Assembly: GCF_001431725.1 (NCBI RefSeq)
Contig: NZ_CP013106.1
Coordinates: forward strand, 744,001-808,000
Length of the DNA: 64,000 nt
Source: Halomonas huangheensis
GTDB lineage: Bacteria > Pseudomonadota > Gammaproteobacteria > Pseudomonadales > Halomonadaceae
Reading direction: 5' to 3'
Positions 56,948 through 64,000 of the stretch are shown here, piece by piece (position 1 is the stretch's first letter; each line of letters opens with the position of its first letter). Below the pieces are notes generated by a model. That model saw only the letters and a list, made by a program, of their open reading frames with translations. It was not told the DNA's origin and made no database searches. The position numbers were made by a program, and so were the translations under genes.

Positions 56948-57005
56948 ACGGTAAGCGCCAGCGGCTCGAATTCCCGGTATTTGAACAAGTTTTTCGAAAA
57001 AGTTC

Positions 57006-57034
57006 TTGCGCTGTACCGGGTCAATCCGTATTAT
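57006..57034 (+). promoter_or_regulatory. promoter of the tRNA-Lys genes
   Basis: TTGCGC at 57006-57011 and TATTAT at 57029-57034 with 17 bp between, about 18 bp before the first tRNA. Confidence 0.6.
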
Positions 57035-57051
57035 CTGCACCCGTTCGGTAA

Positions 57052-57127
57052 GGGTCGTTAGCTCAGTTGGTAGAGCAGTTGGCTTTTAACCAATTGGTCG
57101 TAGGTTCGAATCCTACACGACCCACCA
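57052..57127 (+). tRNA. tRNA-Lys (anticodon TTT), first copy
   Basis: 76 bases with encoded CCA. Acceptor GGGTCGT pairs with ACGACCC; D-loop TAGCTCAGTTGGTAGAGCA; anticodon loop CTTTTAA with TTT at 57085-57087; T-loop GGTTCGAATCC. Confidence 0.97.
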
Positions 57128-57173
57128 TCCGAACCTGTACATGGCGCTGGCGACTCTCTGTCGTGTCATGATT

Positions 57174-57249
57174 GGGTCGTTAGCTCAGTTGGTAGAGCAG
57201 TTGGCTTTTAACCAATTGGTCGTAGGTTCGAATCCTACACGACCCACCA
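57174..57249 (+). tRNA. tRNA-Lys (anticodon TTT), second copy
   Basis: Identical over its full 76 bases to the copy at 57052, 46 bp downstream, including CCA. The spacer has no second promoter that stands out, so the two are probably cut from one transcript. Confidence 0.97.
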
Positions 57250-57254
57250 GATTC

Positions 57255-57286
57255 AAGGCCTCGTCCTCCGGGACGGGGCCTTTTCT
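57255..57286 (+). terminator. tRNA-Lys terminator
   Basis: AAGGCCTCGTCC and GGACGGGGCCTT form a stem around a short loop (with one G-T pair) followed by TTTT, just after the second tRNA. Confidence 0.8.
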
Positions 57287-57294
57287 GTATGCTG

Positions 57295-57336
57295 GCTACG
57301 AGCTACGAGCTACGAGCTACGAGCTACGAGCTACGA
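57295..57336. repeat. six-copy heptamer repeat GCTACGA
   Basis: GCTACGA is repeated six times without interruption from 57295 to 57336, in the tRNA-nadA gap. Such short repeats are prone to copy-number change by slippage. Confidence 0.95.
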
Positions 57337-57626
57337 GCGGGTCGGCTGTGTTTGCTCGCGGCAAACGGCAGTGGGAAAGCGAAGTTTCATGATACTCTCC
57401 TCAGTCCATCTTGAGTGGTGGTTGAATCTCTCGCAGCCTGACGTCATTATCCTGTTATGTTCATCTGCTAGCTCAATTCGCCGCTGCAAGGTGGATTGCG
57501 GTAGAATGGTGATGCCCGCCGCTGCGGAAGACGCTCTGGCGGGACTGGCGTGCCGATCAACGGAGCGTTGAGGCGGTACTGGCCCTCTCGCAGGGGGATT
57601 CCCTGCTGGTCACAGTGGTAGACACG

Positions 57627-58655
57627 ATGACAATCATGACATCTCGGGCCGAGATCAGAGAGCATCTCGCCCGCCCCTATTGCCCTACGCGTATTCCTGC
57701 CGAAGATGCGGCGCACGTTGATGAGATCAAGCGTCTTCTCGTCGAGCAGAATGCCGTGCTGGTTGCACACTACTACACCGACGACGCCATCCAGCAACTC
57801 GCTGAGGAAACCGGTGGTTGTGTGGCTGACTCGTTGGAAATGGCGCGTTTCGGTGCCCGGCATGAAGCCTCTACGCTGGTGGTCGCCGGCGTGCGCTTCA
57901 TGGGAGAAACCGCCAAGATCCTGTCCCCGGAAAAGCGTGTACTGATGCCGACCCTCGAAGCGACATGCTCGCTGGATGTCGGCTGTCCGGCGGATGAGTT
58001 CGCTGCTTTCTGCGATGCGCATCCGGATCGCACGGTGGTGGTCTACGCCAACACCTCCGCGGCGGTGAAGGCGCGTGCAGATTGGGTGGTAACTTCCTCC
58101 ATCGCTGTGGAAGTGATCGAGCACCTGCAGGCGAAAGGCGAGAAGATCCTGTGGGCCCCGGACAAGCACCTGGGTGGCTACATCCAGAAGAAGACCGGTG
58201 CCGACATGCTGTTGTGGGATGGTGCCTGTATCGTCCATGAGGAGTTCAAGTCGAAGGGCGTTGAAGACCTCAAGTCGGTGTATCCCGATGCGGCGGTGCT
58301 GGTACATCCGGAGTCACCTGAGTCGGTGGTATCGCTGGCTGATGTGGCCGGTTCCACTTCCCAGTTGATCAAGGCGGCGAAGGAGCTTCCCAACCACGAG
58401 TTGATCGTGGCCACAGATCGCGGCATCTTCTTCAAGATGCAGCAGGCAGTGCCCGACAAGATTCTGTTCGAGGCCCCGACCGCCGGTAACGGAGCGACTT
58501 GCCGCAGCTGTGCACACTGCCCGTGGATGGCGATGAATGCCCTCGATAATCTGGCGGGAGCGCTGCGCGAGGGAAGCGGCGAGATTCACGTCAGCGATGA
58601 GTTGCGTCACCAGGCCCTCAAGCCCTTGACCCGAATGCTTGAGTTCCAGGCCTGA
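57627..58655 (+). CDS. nadA: quinolinate synthase A
   Basis: About 342 residues. Condenses iminoaspartate with dihydroxyacetone phosphate to quinolinate on a 4Fe-4S cluster, in NAD synthesis. Landmarks: [19 protein letters not shown], the cysteine in [13 protein letters not shown] and the C-terminal [12 protein letters not shown], together the cluster ligands. Start is uncertain among GTG 57615, ATG 57627 and ATG 57636; the middle one is used. Confidence 0.94.
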   Translation: MTIMTSRAEIREHLARPYCPTRIPAEDAAHVDEIKRLLVEQNAVLVAHYYTDDAIQQLAEETGGCVADSLEMARFGARHEASTLVVAGVRFMGETAKILSPEKRVLMPTLEATCSLDVGCPADEFAAFCDAHPDRTVVVYANTSAAVKARADWVVTSSIAVEVIEHLQAKGEKILWAPDKHLGGYIQKKTGADMLLWDGACIVHEEFKSKGVEDLKSVYPDAAVLVHPESPESVVSLADVAGSTSQLIKAAKELPNHELIVATDRGIFFKMQQAVPDKILFEAPTAGNGATCRSCAHCPWMAMNALDNLAGALREGSGEIHVSDELRHQALKPLTRMLEFQA

Positions 58656-58670
58656 CTGCCCCCTCAGAAT

Positions 58671-58703
58671 CAACACCGCCCGCAGACTCTGCGGGCGGTG
58701 TTG
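58671..58703. terminator. bidirectional hairpin between nadA and the DinB-like gene
   Basis: A perfect 15-bp stem (CAACACCGCCCGCAG) with a three-base loop, between convergent genes. T-runs are poor on both sides. Confidence 0.7.
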
Positions 58704-58733
58704 GTTCCGGGGCAAGCTCGTAGCCGTTTCCAA

Positions 58734-59270
58734 TCAATGACTTTCGGGAATCAGAGGCAGCAGGTCGGTGACACCGATATCGATACCGGCCTGATACAGC
58801 AGGGTGGAGAGTTGCCCACGATGATGCGTCTGGTGGTTGAAGAAGTGCATGACGAGGCTCCCGTATTGCCGAGTGGCCGGTACTCCCATGGTGTTGCGGT
58901 ACTCAAGAGTGTCGTCGAGGTCGCTGTCCGAGAGTTGTGCGGCCCAGTTGACAATTTTCTCGTCCAACCAGGTTCGGTGACTATGCAATGCGTCGAAGTC
59001 CTCGAACAGTCTCTGGTCCAGGCGGGCCGGTGAGGGCAATGCCAGCACTTCTGTCAGAGGTCCTGAGCTATGGGGATGGCAGGCAAAACGCTTGAGCCAG
59101 ATGGTGTCACCCACCACCAGGTGGTTCAGGGTGCCCATGATGGAGCGGAAATAGGCACCGCGATCCATGTTCAGCTCTTCGGTGGGCAGGCGGGCTGCAG
59201 CATCAAGGATCCTGAGATTCATCCATTGGCTATAGTACGCCAGTAGTTTGAAGTGCTCCGTGAGGCTCAT
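58734..59270 (-). CDS. DinB-family protein
   Basis: 178 residues of the four-helix DinB fold. The three metal-binding His of the family are visible as LNHLVVGD, MHFFNHQTHHRGQ. Such proteins are putative metal-dependent thiol S-transferases or damage-inducible proteins. Its start overlaps the stop of the upstream metalloprotease gene by four bases, so the two are co-translated. Confidence 0.85.
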   Translation of the reverse strand: MSLTEHFKLLAYYSQWMNLRILDAAARLPTEELNMDRGAYFRSIMGTLNHLVVGDTIWLKRFACHPHSSGPLTEVLALPSPARLDQRLFEDFDALHSHRTWLDEKIVNWAAQLSDSDLDDTLEYRNTMGVPATRQYGSLVMHFFNHQTHHRGQLSTLLYQAGIDIGVTDLLPLIPESH

Positions 59271-60808
59271 CGGAATTTCTCCATCGTCTCGCGATAGTCT
59301 CGAAAGTCCTCCTGCCTTTCACGAATGCGGATTTCGGCGTTGAGGTCGCTGGTCCGTCTTGCCACCTGCTCAGCTACTTCCAACTGCCGAATTGCGCGAT
59401 CAATATCGCCATTGAGCTGCATCTGCTCGGCACGTGCGAGGTGTCCCCAGGCTTCATGGCCACTGTGCCCAGCAGCTTCGGACAGCAGCGAGAATACCGC
59501 AGGATCTTCGGGACGTAGGCGAGCGAGATTGGAGAGAAGGTTCCAGGCACGATCTGGGTCACGTTGCAGTAGAGCTTCGCCGAGTAACAGCGAGGTCGGG
59601 GCGTAGCCCGGCATCAGGCGCAACTGGCGGTCAGCACGTAGAATGGCATCATCCACTCGACCATTGTCGAGCGCCAACTGCACCGCTGTGGCGGGGAGGA
59701 TGGCGATGTCGGGGTGGGCATTGCTCAAGTCATCGATGGTTGCCAGGGCGCTATCGATATCTCCACGCTGGGCGTCGATCAGTGCCTGGAGGTAGCGCTG
59801 AGCGTCCTCTGGAGCATTGTCCTGACGCATGATGGCCTGAGCCTGGCCTGCGTCACGCGAGTGAATGGCCTTCAGTGCGCGGGCACGCACAAGGTGGTAC
59901 TCCAGGCTATCGCCGCGTAGTGTGCCGGTGGCGATCTGGTTGGCTCGATCCTGAGCATCACTGATGCGCTGTTCGGTGATGGGGTGGGTGAGCAGGAAGT
60001 CGGGAGGAGCGTCGCCCTGCAGGCTCATCATGCGCTGCATCGAGCGGAACATATCGATCATCGCTTGAGGGTCATAACCGGCGTTGGCCATGGCCCGTAG
60101 ACCAACACGATCGGCTTCTTCTTCATAGCGTCTTGAGTAGCGCAGTTGGTCCTGGATCATCGCAGCCTGAGTGCCTGCCATGGCGGCGATTCCCGCATCA
60201 CCCGCACCGCTGGCGGCCAATACCAGGCCGGCCAGCATCGCCGCCATGGCCGGCACCTGAGTTTGCTCGGCTCGTTGTTGGCTGCGCGCATAATGGCGCT
60301 GTGAAAGGTGCCCTAATTCGTGTGCCATGACGGATGCAACTTCGGCCTCGTCGTGGCCAAATGCAAATAGTCCCGCATTGACACCGATCACTCCTCCCGG
60401 AACGGCAAAGGCGTTGAGTGAGGCGTTGGCGACCAGCACTACTGCGGTGTTGATTCCAGCGAGGTCACTGTAGGGAATCAGGCGTGAGACCAGGCCTTCG
60501 ACATAACTCTGGGCAATGGGGTCGCGCCATTCCGGGACATGGGCGCGGAACTGGCGTAACCAGGCGCGTCCAAGGCGCGTCTCCTCACCACTGATGGCGT
60601 TGCTGCCGGTCGACATCAATGACGGTAACTCGAAGGTCCTGGGAGAGTCCTGATAGGATTGCTTCAGGTACGACTGATCCAGCTCAGGTTGAGCCTGATC
60701 GGGTTGCAACCGGTACTGAGCCTGGCCCTGGGATGCCGGAACCATGCCAAGCAGAACAACCAGCGCCAGGCTACCGGCAGTGGGGCGCTTCAGAGATCGT
60801 TCAAGCAT
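59267..60808 (-). CDS. bepA: M48 metalloprotease with TPR domain (BepA/YfgC type)
   Basis: About 513 residues. Signal peptide ending SQGQAQ; zinc protease domain with HELGH at 163-167 (VMAHELGHLSQRHYARS), a distal Glu in YEEEADRVGLR, and a C-terminal TPR half. BepA assists or degrades outer-membrane proteins and LptD in the periplasm. The ATG at 60808 has AGGA just before it and is preferred to one four codons earlier. Confidence 0.9.
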   Translation of the reverse strand: MLERSLKRPTAGSLALVVLLGMVPASQGQAQYRLQPDQAQPELDQSYLKQSYQDSPRTFELPSLMSTGSNAISGEETRLGRAWLRQFRAHVPEWRDPIAQSYVEGLVSRLIPYSDLAGINTAVVLVANASLNAFAVPGGVIGVNAGLFAFGHDEAEVASVMAHELGHLSQRHYARSQQRAEQTQVPAMAAMLAGLVLAASGAGDAGIAAMAGTQAAMIQDQLRYSRRYEEEADRVGLRAMANAGYDPQAMIDMFRSMQRMMSLQGDAPPDFLLTHPITEQRISDAQDRANQIATGTLRGDSLEYHLVRARALKAIHSRDAGQAQAIMRQDNAPEDAQRYLQALIDAQRGDIDSALATIDDLSNAHPDIAILPATAVQLALDNGRVDDAILRADRQLRLMPGYAPTSLLLGEALLQRDPDRAWNLLSNLARLRPEDPAVFSLLSEAAGHSGHEAWGHLARAEQMQLNGDIDRAIRQLEVAEQVARRTSDLNAEIRIRERQEDFRDYRETMEKFR

Positions 60809-61188
60809 CGCAGTCCTCATGGACAGTGTGACTCACGTAGAGAGTTCCAGCGGCACCTTGCAGCAGGTGAGCTCCCATATATCCGCTGAGACATTGATTC
60901 CACCACAAAAGTGCCTTTAAATCCTCGCTGTTGCCTCGCCAGCATAGGGGCTTTCAGTGCATCATGCCGGAAGCGGTGGCAAGGTGACACCCAGGAGGGG
61001 GCTTGTTCGTACCTGGTATGGCAACATCGCCAGCGACTCTTCTGAAATACTCAGCGGCTCTGAAATACCCAGCGGTTCTGAAATATAATGGACGTGTGAA
61101 ATATCGCATCAGGACCTTCCCGTCACAGGAGGTCGATCGGGCGATCCGCTTTCTTCTTACTCGATACAGCATTCTCGATGGAGAAATC
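60809..61188. other. bepA-tusA divergent gap
   Basis: 380 bp with no gene. Includes the 18-bp tandem repeat before tusA, the third unit of which contains TATAAT at 61084-61089, a possible -10 box of tusA. No matching -35 box is convincing. Confidence 0.5.
61041..61086. repeat. 18-bp tandem repeat upstream of tusA
   Basis: TCTGAAATACTCAGCGGC and TCTGAAATACCCAGCGGT sit head to tail (61041, 61059), with a partial third unit from 61077 that runs into TATAAT. Confidence 0.85.
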
Positions 61189-61437
61189 ATGGCAGTGCAA
61201 CCGGACGATGTGCTAGACGCCTGCGGGCTACCCTGTCCGCTCCCGCTGCTCAAGGCTAAGCAGGCGCTGGCGCGCCTGGTCCCTGGTCAGCTGCTCGAGG
61301 TCAGGGCGACCGATGCTGGTTCCTGGCGAGACTTTGCAACTTTCGCAGAGCATAGCGACCATATCCTCGAGAACCGCGAACAGCGCGGTGAGACTTATCA
61401 CTATTGGTTGCGCAAGGCAGGGACGACGGATACATGA
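61189..61437 (+). CDS. tusA: sulfurtransferase TusA family protein
   Basis: 82 residues. CPxP motif with catalytic Cys16 in ACGLPCPLPLLKAKQAL. TusA carries persulfide sulfur for thiolated tRNA and other pathways. The start at 61189 fits the family; a 62-codon upstream extension of the frame is made of repeat sequence. Four-base overlap with perM downstream. Confidence 0.88.
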   Translation: MAVQPDDVLDACGLPCPLPLLKAKQALARLVPGQLLEVRATDAGSWRDFATFAEHSDHILENREQRGETYHYWLRKAGTTDT

Positions 61438-62525
61438 CGCTGCGCAAGGTTGTAAGCCGCTGGATTGATCACTACCTGTCCGATGAGGAAGCGCTGCTGC
61501 TGCTGGTGCTGCTGGTTGTTGGATTTGCCACGGTGATCTGGCTGGGCAAGATGCTTGCGCCCTTCCTGACGGCGCTGGTGATTGCCTTTCTGTTGCAGGG
61601 CGCGGTGAATGCCATGACCCGGCGTAAAGTGCCGCATCTGGTGGCAGTGTTCACTGTCTACCTGGCGTTCATCAGCGTGATGTTGGCGTTGGCGCTGGTG
61701 CTTGTGCCCTTGATCTGGAACCAGATGGCCAGTCTGGTCCAGGAGGCTCCACGCATGTTTGCCAGTGGGCAGCGAATGCTGGATGAACTCCAGGCGAGGT
61801 ATCCGCAGTTCATTACTCCGGATCTGGTCCAGCACTGGATCGGTGTGCTCAGCCAGGAAGCCACCCAGCTCAGTCAGCGTATCGTTACTCTGTCGCTGGC
61901 ATCGCTGGGCAATGTGTTGAGCTTGATTGTCTATCTGGTACTGGTGCCGATACTGGTCTTCTTCCTGCTCAAGGACCGCGAGCGTCTGACCGGCTTTCTG
62001 GGGTCACTGTTGCCGGCGCGGCGTGAGTTGATGACTCGGGTGTGGAAGGAGATGGATGGCCAGATCGCCAACTATGTGCGTGGCAAGGCTATCGAAATCG
62101 TGATTGTCGGCGTGGTGTCCTTCTTTACCTTCATGTTCTTCGGGCTGCCGTATTCGGCATTGCTGGCGGTGGTGGTCGGCCTTTCCGTGCTGGTGCCCTA
62201 TATCGGTGCAGCAGTGGCGACGCTTCCTGTGGCAGCTGTTGCCGGCTTCCACTTCGGTCTCGGTGACCAGTTCCTGTATGTATTGGTGGCCTATGGCGTG
62301 CTTCAGGCCCTCGATGGCAATGTTCTGGTCCCGGTGTTGTTTTCCGAGGCAGTTAACCTGCACCCCGTCTCGATCATTCTCGCGGTACTGTTCTTCGGTG
62401 GGATATGGGGATTCTGGGGCGTGTTTTTCGCCATCCCGCTGGCGACGCTGCTCAAGGCTCTGGTCTACGCCTGGCCACGTGGCATCAAGCAGCGCAGCAT
62501 GGCGAAATTGCCAGAAGGTCCCTGA
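61434..62525 (+). CDS. perM: AI-2E/PerM family membrane protein
   Basis: 363 residues with seven or eight membrane segments (VLLVVGFATVIWLGKMLAPF; YLVLVPILVFFLLKDRE; VGVVSFFTFMFFGLPYSALL) and the signature VPYIGAAVATLPVAAVAGF. The family includes PerM and sodium/proton or signal exporters of uncertain substrate. Coupled to tusA by an ATGA overlap. Its stop codon lies inside the following hairpin. Confidence 0.86.
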   Translation: MTLRKVVSRWIDHYLSDEEALLLLVLLVVGFATVIWLGKMLAPFLTALVIAFLLQGAVNAMTRRKVPHLVAVFTVYLAFISVMLALALVLVPLIWNQMASLVQEAPRMFASGQRMLDELQARYPQFITPDLVQHWIGVLSQEATQLSQRIVTLSLASLGNVLSLIVYLVLVPILVFFLLKDRERLTGFLGSLLPARRELMTRVWKEMDGQIANYVRGKAIEIVIVGVVSFFTFMFFGLPYSALLAVVVGLSVLVPYIGAAVATLPVAAVAGFHFGLGDQFLYVLVAYGVLQALDGNVLVPVLFSEAVNLHPVSIILAVLFFGGIWGFWGVFFAIPLATLLKALVYAWPRGIKQRSMAKLPEGP

Positions 62526-62566
62526 CAGCATGATGCCCGGCCTTGTATCGGGCATCATGCTGTCAG
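62522..62566. terminator. 18-bp perfect hairpin over the perM stop codon
   Basis: CTGACAGCATGATGCCCG (62522-62539) pairs completely with 62549-62566 around a nine-base loop. The perM TGA is within the first arm, and the bcp stop lies ten bases beyond the second arm. No T-run follows. Confidence 0.75.
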
Positions 62567-62575
62567 GGGGCAGGG

Positions 62576-63070
62576 CTACTCTCCGCGATGCAGCGCCTGG
62601 GCGGCTGCAAGGACTTCCTCGACATGTCCCTTGACCTTCACCTTGCGCCATTCCTGAGCCAGGTGCCCTGCGCTATCGATCAGGAAGGTGCTGCGTTCGA
62701 TGCCCAGGTGCTCCTTGCCATAGAGCTTCTTGAGTTTGATGACATCGAATAGCTGGCATACGGCCTCTTCCTTGTCGGTGACCAGCTCGAAATTGAAGCC
62801 CTGCTTGTCCTTGAAGTTCTGTTGAGCCTTGAGCCCATCGCGGGAAACACCCAGAATCACGGTATTGGCTGCGTCAAAGTGGGCCTTGTTGTCGCGAAAA
62901 TCTCCGCCCTCGGTTGTACAGCCTGGCGTACTGGCCTTTGGGTAGAAGTAAATCACTACCTGCTTGCCACGCAGCTCCGACAGGCTGATCTGTCGATCAC
63001 CCGTCACGGTGGCGGTAAAATCCTTGATGGGACTGCCAACAACGGGTGGGGCACCGGTTTCTGTAGGCAT
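62576..63070 (-). CDS. bcp: thioredoxin-dependent peroxiredoxin (BCP/PrxQ)
   Basis: 164 residues. Peroxidatic Cys51 is in STPGCTTEGGDFRD. The resolving Cys that E. coli BCP has five residues on is absent; another Cys occurs in EEAVCQLF, as in the pseudomonad-type enzymes. It reduces hydroperoxides in the cytoplasm. The start at MPTETGAPP is used, as the 31 upstream codons have no conservation. Confidence 0.91.
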   Translation of the reverse strand: MPTETGAPPVVGSPIKDFTATVTGDRQISLSELRGKQVVIYFYPKASTPGCTTEGGDFRDNKAHFDAANTVILGVSRDGLKAQQNFKDKQGFNFELVTDKEEAVCQLFDVIKLKKLYGKEHLGIERSTFLIDSAGHLAQEWRKVKVKGHVEEVLAAAQALHRGE

Positions 63071-63361
63071 GACGACTCCTTGGCGGATATTTTGGGGTGT
63101 GCGGTTACGCGCTCGCGGTTCACGATTACACGCAAGGTCGGTGGTGATGTAAAGGCTGGTCAATCAGGGCTGGCACGCTCCGTGCACGTATTTGTTGAAT
63201 GTTTGCGGCCTCTCGGCTGTACAGCCTATGACAGCCTGAGTACCATTTGTTGCCTGGCCTTGGCAATGCGTGCATGAGGCTGGACACCCAGACCATGAAT
63301 CATTACGTGTGGAGCGGCACTCGCACTGCATCTGCAAGGACAATCGAGAGGAATAACGAGG

Positions 63362-64000
63362 ATGATCACGGGAAGTATCGTCGCGCTGGCGACACCAATG
63401 AAGGCCAATGGTGATATCGATTGGGACGTGCTGCGAAAACTGGTGGCCTTCCATCTCGATAACGGTACTGATGCCATCGTCGCGGCTGGCACTACCGGCG
63501 AACCGACCACCATGTCCTTCGCAGAGCACTTCGATGTGATTCGCACCGTAGTGGAGGAGGTCGATGGCCGTATTCCGGTGATTGCCGGTACTGGCTCGAA
63601 CAACACCACCGAAGCTATCGAGTTGACCCGTTATGCCCGTGAAGTCGGTGCTGACTACTGCCTGACTGTTGCACCCTATTACAACAAGCCGACCCAGGAA
63701 GGCTTGTTTCAGCATTTCAAGGCGATTGCCGAGGCGAGCGACCTGCCGGTGATCCTGTACAATGTGCCCGGTCGTACATGCTCGGACATTTACAACGAGA
63801 CGGTGCTGCGCCTTGCCGAAGTCGACAATATCATTGGTCTCAAGGATGCCACCGGCAATCTGGAGCGCGCTGAAGATCTGATCGCGCGCCTCAAGGGCAG
63901 TGATTTCATGCTGTATTCCGGTGACGATGCGACAGCTTGTGACTTCATGTTGATGGGCGGTCATGGAAATATCTCGGTGACTGCCAACGTGGCACCCAAG
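63362..64000 (+). CDS. dapA: 4-hydroxy-tetrahydrodipicolinate synthase (partial, cut by window end)
   Basis: First 213 codons are visible and run off the end. Begins [20 protein letters not shown]. Substrate-binding Thr pair in [10 protein letters not shown], the catalytic Tyr in [12 protein letters not shown] and the Schiff-base Lys in IIGLKDATG are present. It condenses pyruvate and aspartate semialdehyde in lysine and peptidoglycan synthesis. Ribosome site GAGG directly upstream. Confidence 0.95.
   Translation, partial: MITGSIVALATPMKANGDIDWDVLRKLVAFHLDNGTDAIVAAGTTGEPTTMSFAEHFDVIRTVVEEVDGRIPVIAGTGSNNTTEAIELTRYAREVGADYCLTVAPYYNKPTQEGLFQHFKAIAEASDLPVILYNVPGRTCSDIYNETVLRLAEVDNIIGLKDATGNLERAEDLIARLKGSDFMLYSGDDATACDFMLMGGHGNISVTANVAPK

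Larger units (their letters stand above)
57250..57626. other. tRNA to nadA gap with terminator and heptamer repeat
   Basis: 377 bp without a gene. Contains the tRNA terminator (57255-57286), a GCTACGA array and unremarkable upstream sequence of nadA. Confidence 0.6.

Noticed and set aside
55922..57040. 372-codon minus-strand frame across scpB, rluB and the tRNA promoter
   Set aside because: Covers two well-supported genes and a promoter on the other strand.
57052..57249. tRNA-Lys pair as an integration site for a mobile element
   Set aside because: The two copies are complete genes only 46 bp apart, with no integrase or cargo between or beside them.

Overview
The window is about 60% G+C and reads like the chromosome of a Halomonas-type marine or moderately halophilic gammaproteobacterium (Halomonadaceae). 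I infer this from gene content, gene order and acidic protein tails, not from a marker-gene comparison. It is mostly housekeeping sequence in conserved gammaproteobacterial blocks, interrupted by two accessory stretches.

Left part (1-14.3 kb): a QseG-like lipoprotein and the sigma-54 response regulator glrR converge on xseA. A tripartite tricarboxylate transporter cluster follows: tctCBA plus an AbrB-type membrane protein on the minus strand. Divergent to it lie a TctD/TctE-type two-component system and a third, extracytoplasmic binding protein. Then come guaB and guaA. xseA and guaB are neighbours in many gammaproteobacteria, so the transporter block appears to have been inserted between them.

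Accessory region (14.3-21.4 kb): directly after guaA, a 40-bp copy of the guaA terminator recurs 3.1 kb downstream. The segment between the copies holds a compact HicA-like/HTH gene pair behind a 28-bp perfect palindrome, a RidA-like gene and a LysR regulator. Beyond the second copy are a histidine phosphatase, a DASS (SLC13) anion permease, an eight-unit 17-bp tandem array and a second LysR gene. This part looks less G+C-rich than its surroundings.

Middle (21.6-46.5 kb): a QseBC-type two-component system converges on a dsbD-tlpA-dsbG thiol-disulfide cluster. Next are an MFS exporter with a Nudix hydrolase, a bacterioferritin lacking the usual heme methionine, an AAA NTPase paired with a 97-residue protein, an AraC regulator, two envelope proteins, three cyclic-di-GMP enzymes, a YebC-family protein, tesB, tadA and mltF. 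Decayed fragments of an FAD/NAD oxidoreductase (32.0 kb) and, further right, a BCCT transporter (50.7 kb) were found in gaps between genes.

Right part (46.6-64 kb): purL, an enoyl-CoA hydratase-like gene, a DECH-box helicase, the overlapping scpA-scpB-rluB operon, two identical tRNA-Lys(UUU) genes, nadA, a DinB-like gene, a BepA-type metalloprotease, tusA-perM, bcp, and the start of dapA, which runs off the window.

A recurring feature is short tandem duplication, with units of 7 to 20 bp, in intergenic DNA and in two weakly constrained coding stretches. The best candidate for an undescribed system is the 14.5-15.4 kb gene pair with its palindromic operator-promoter.
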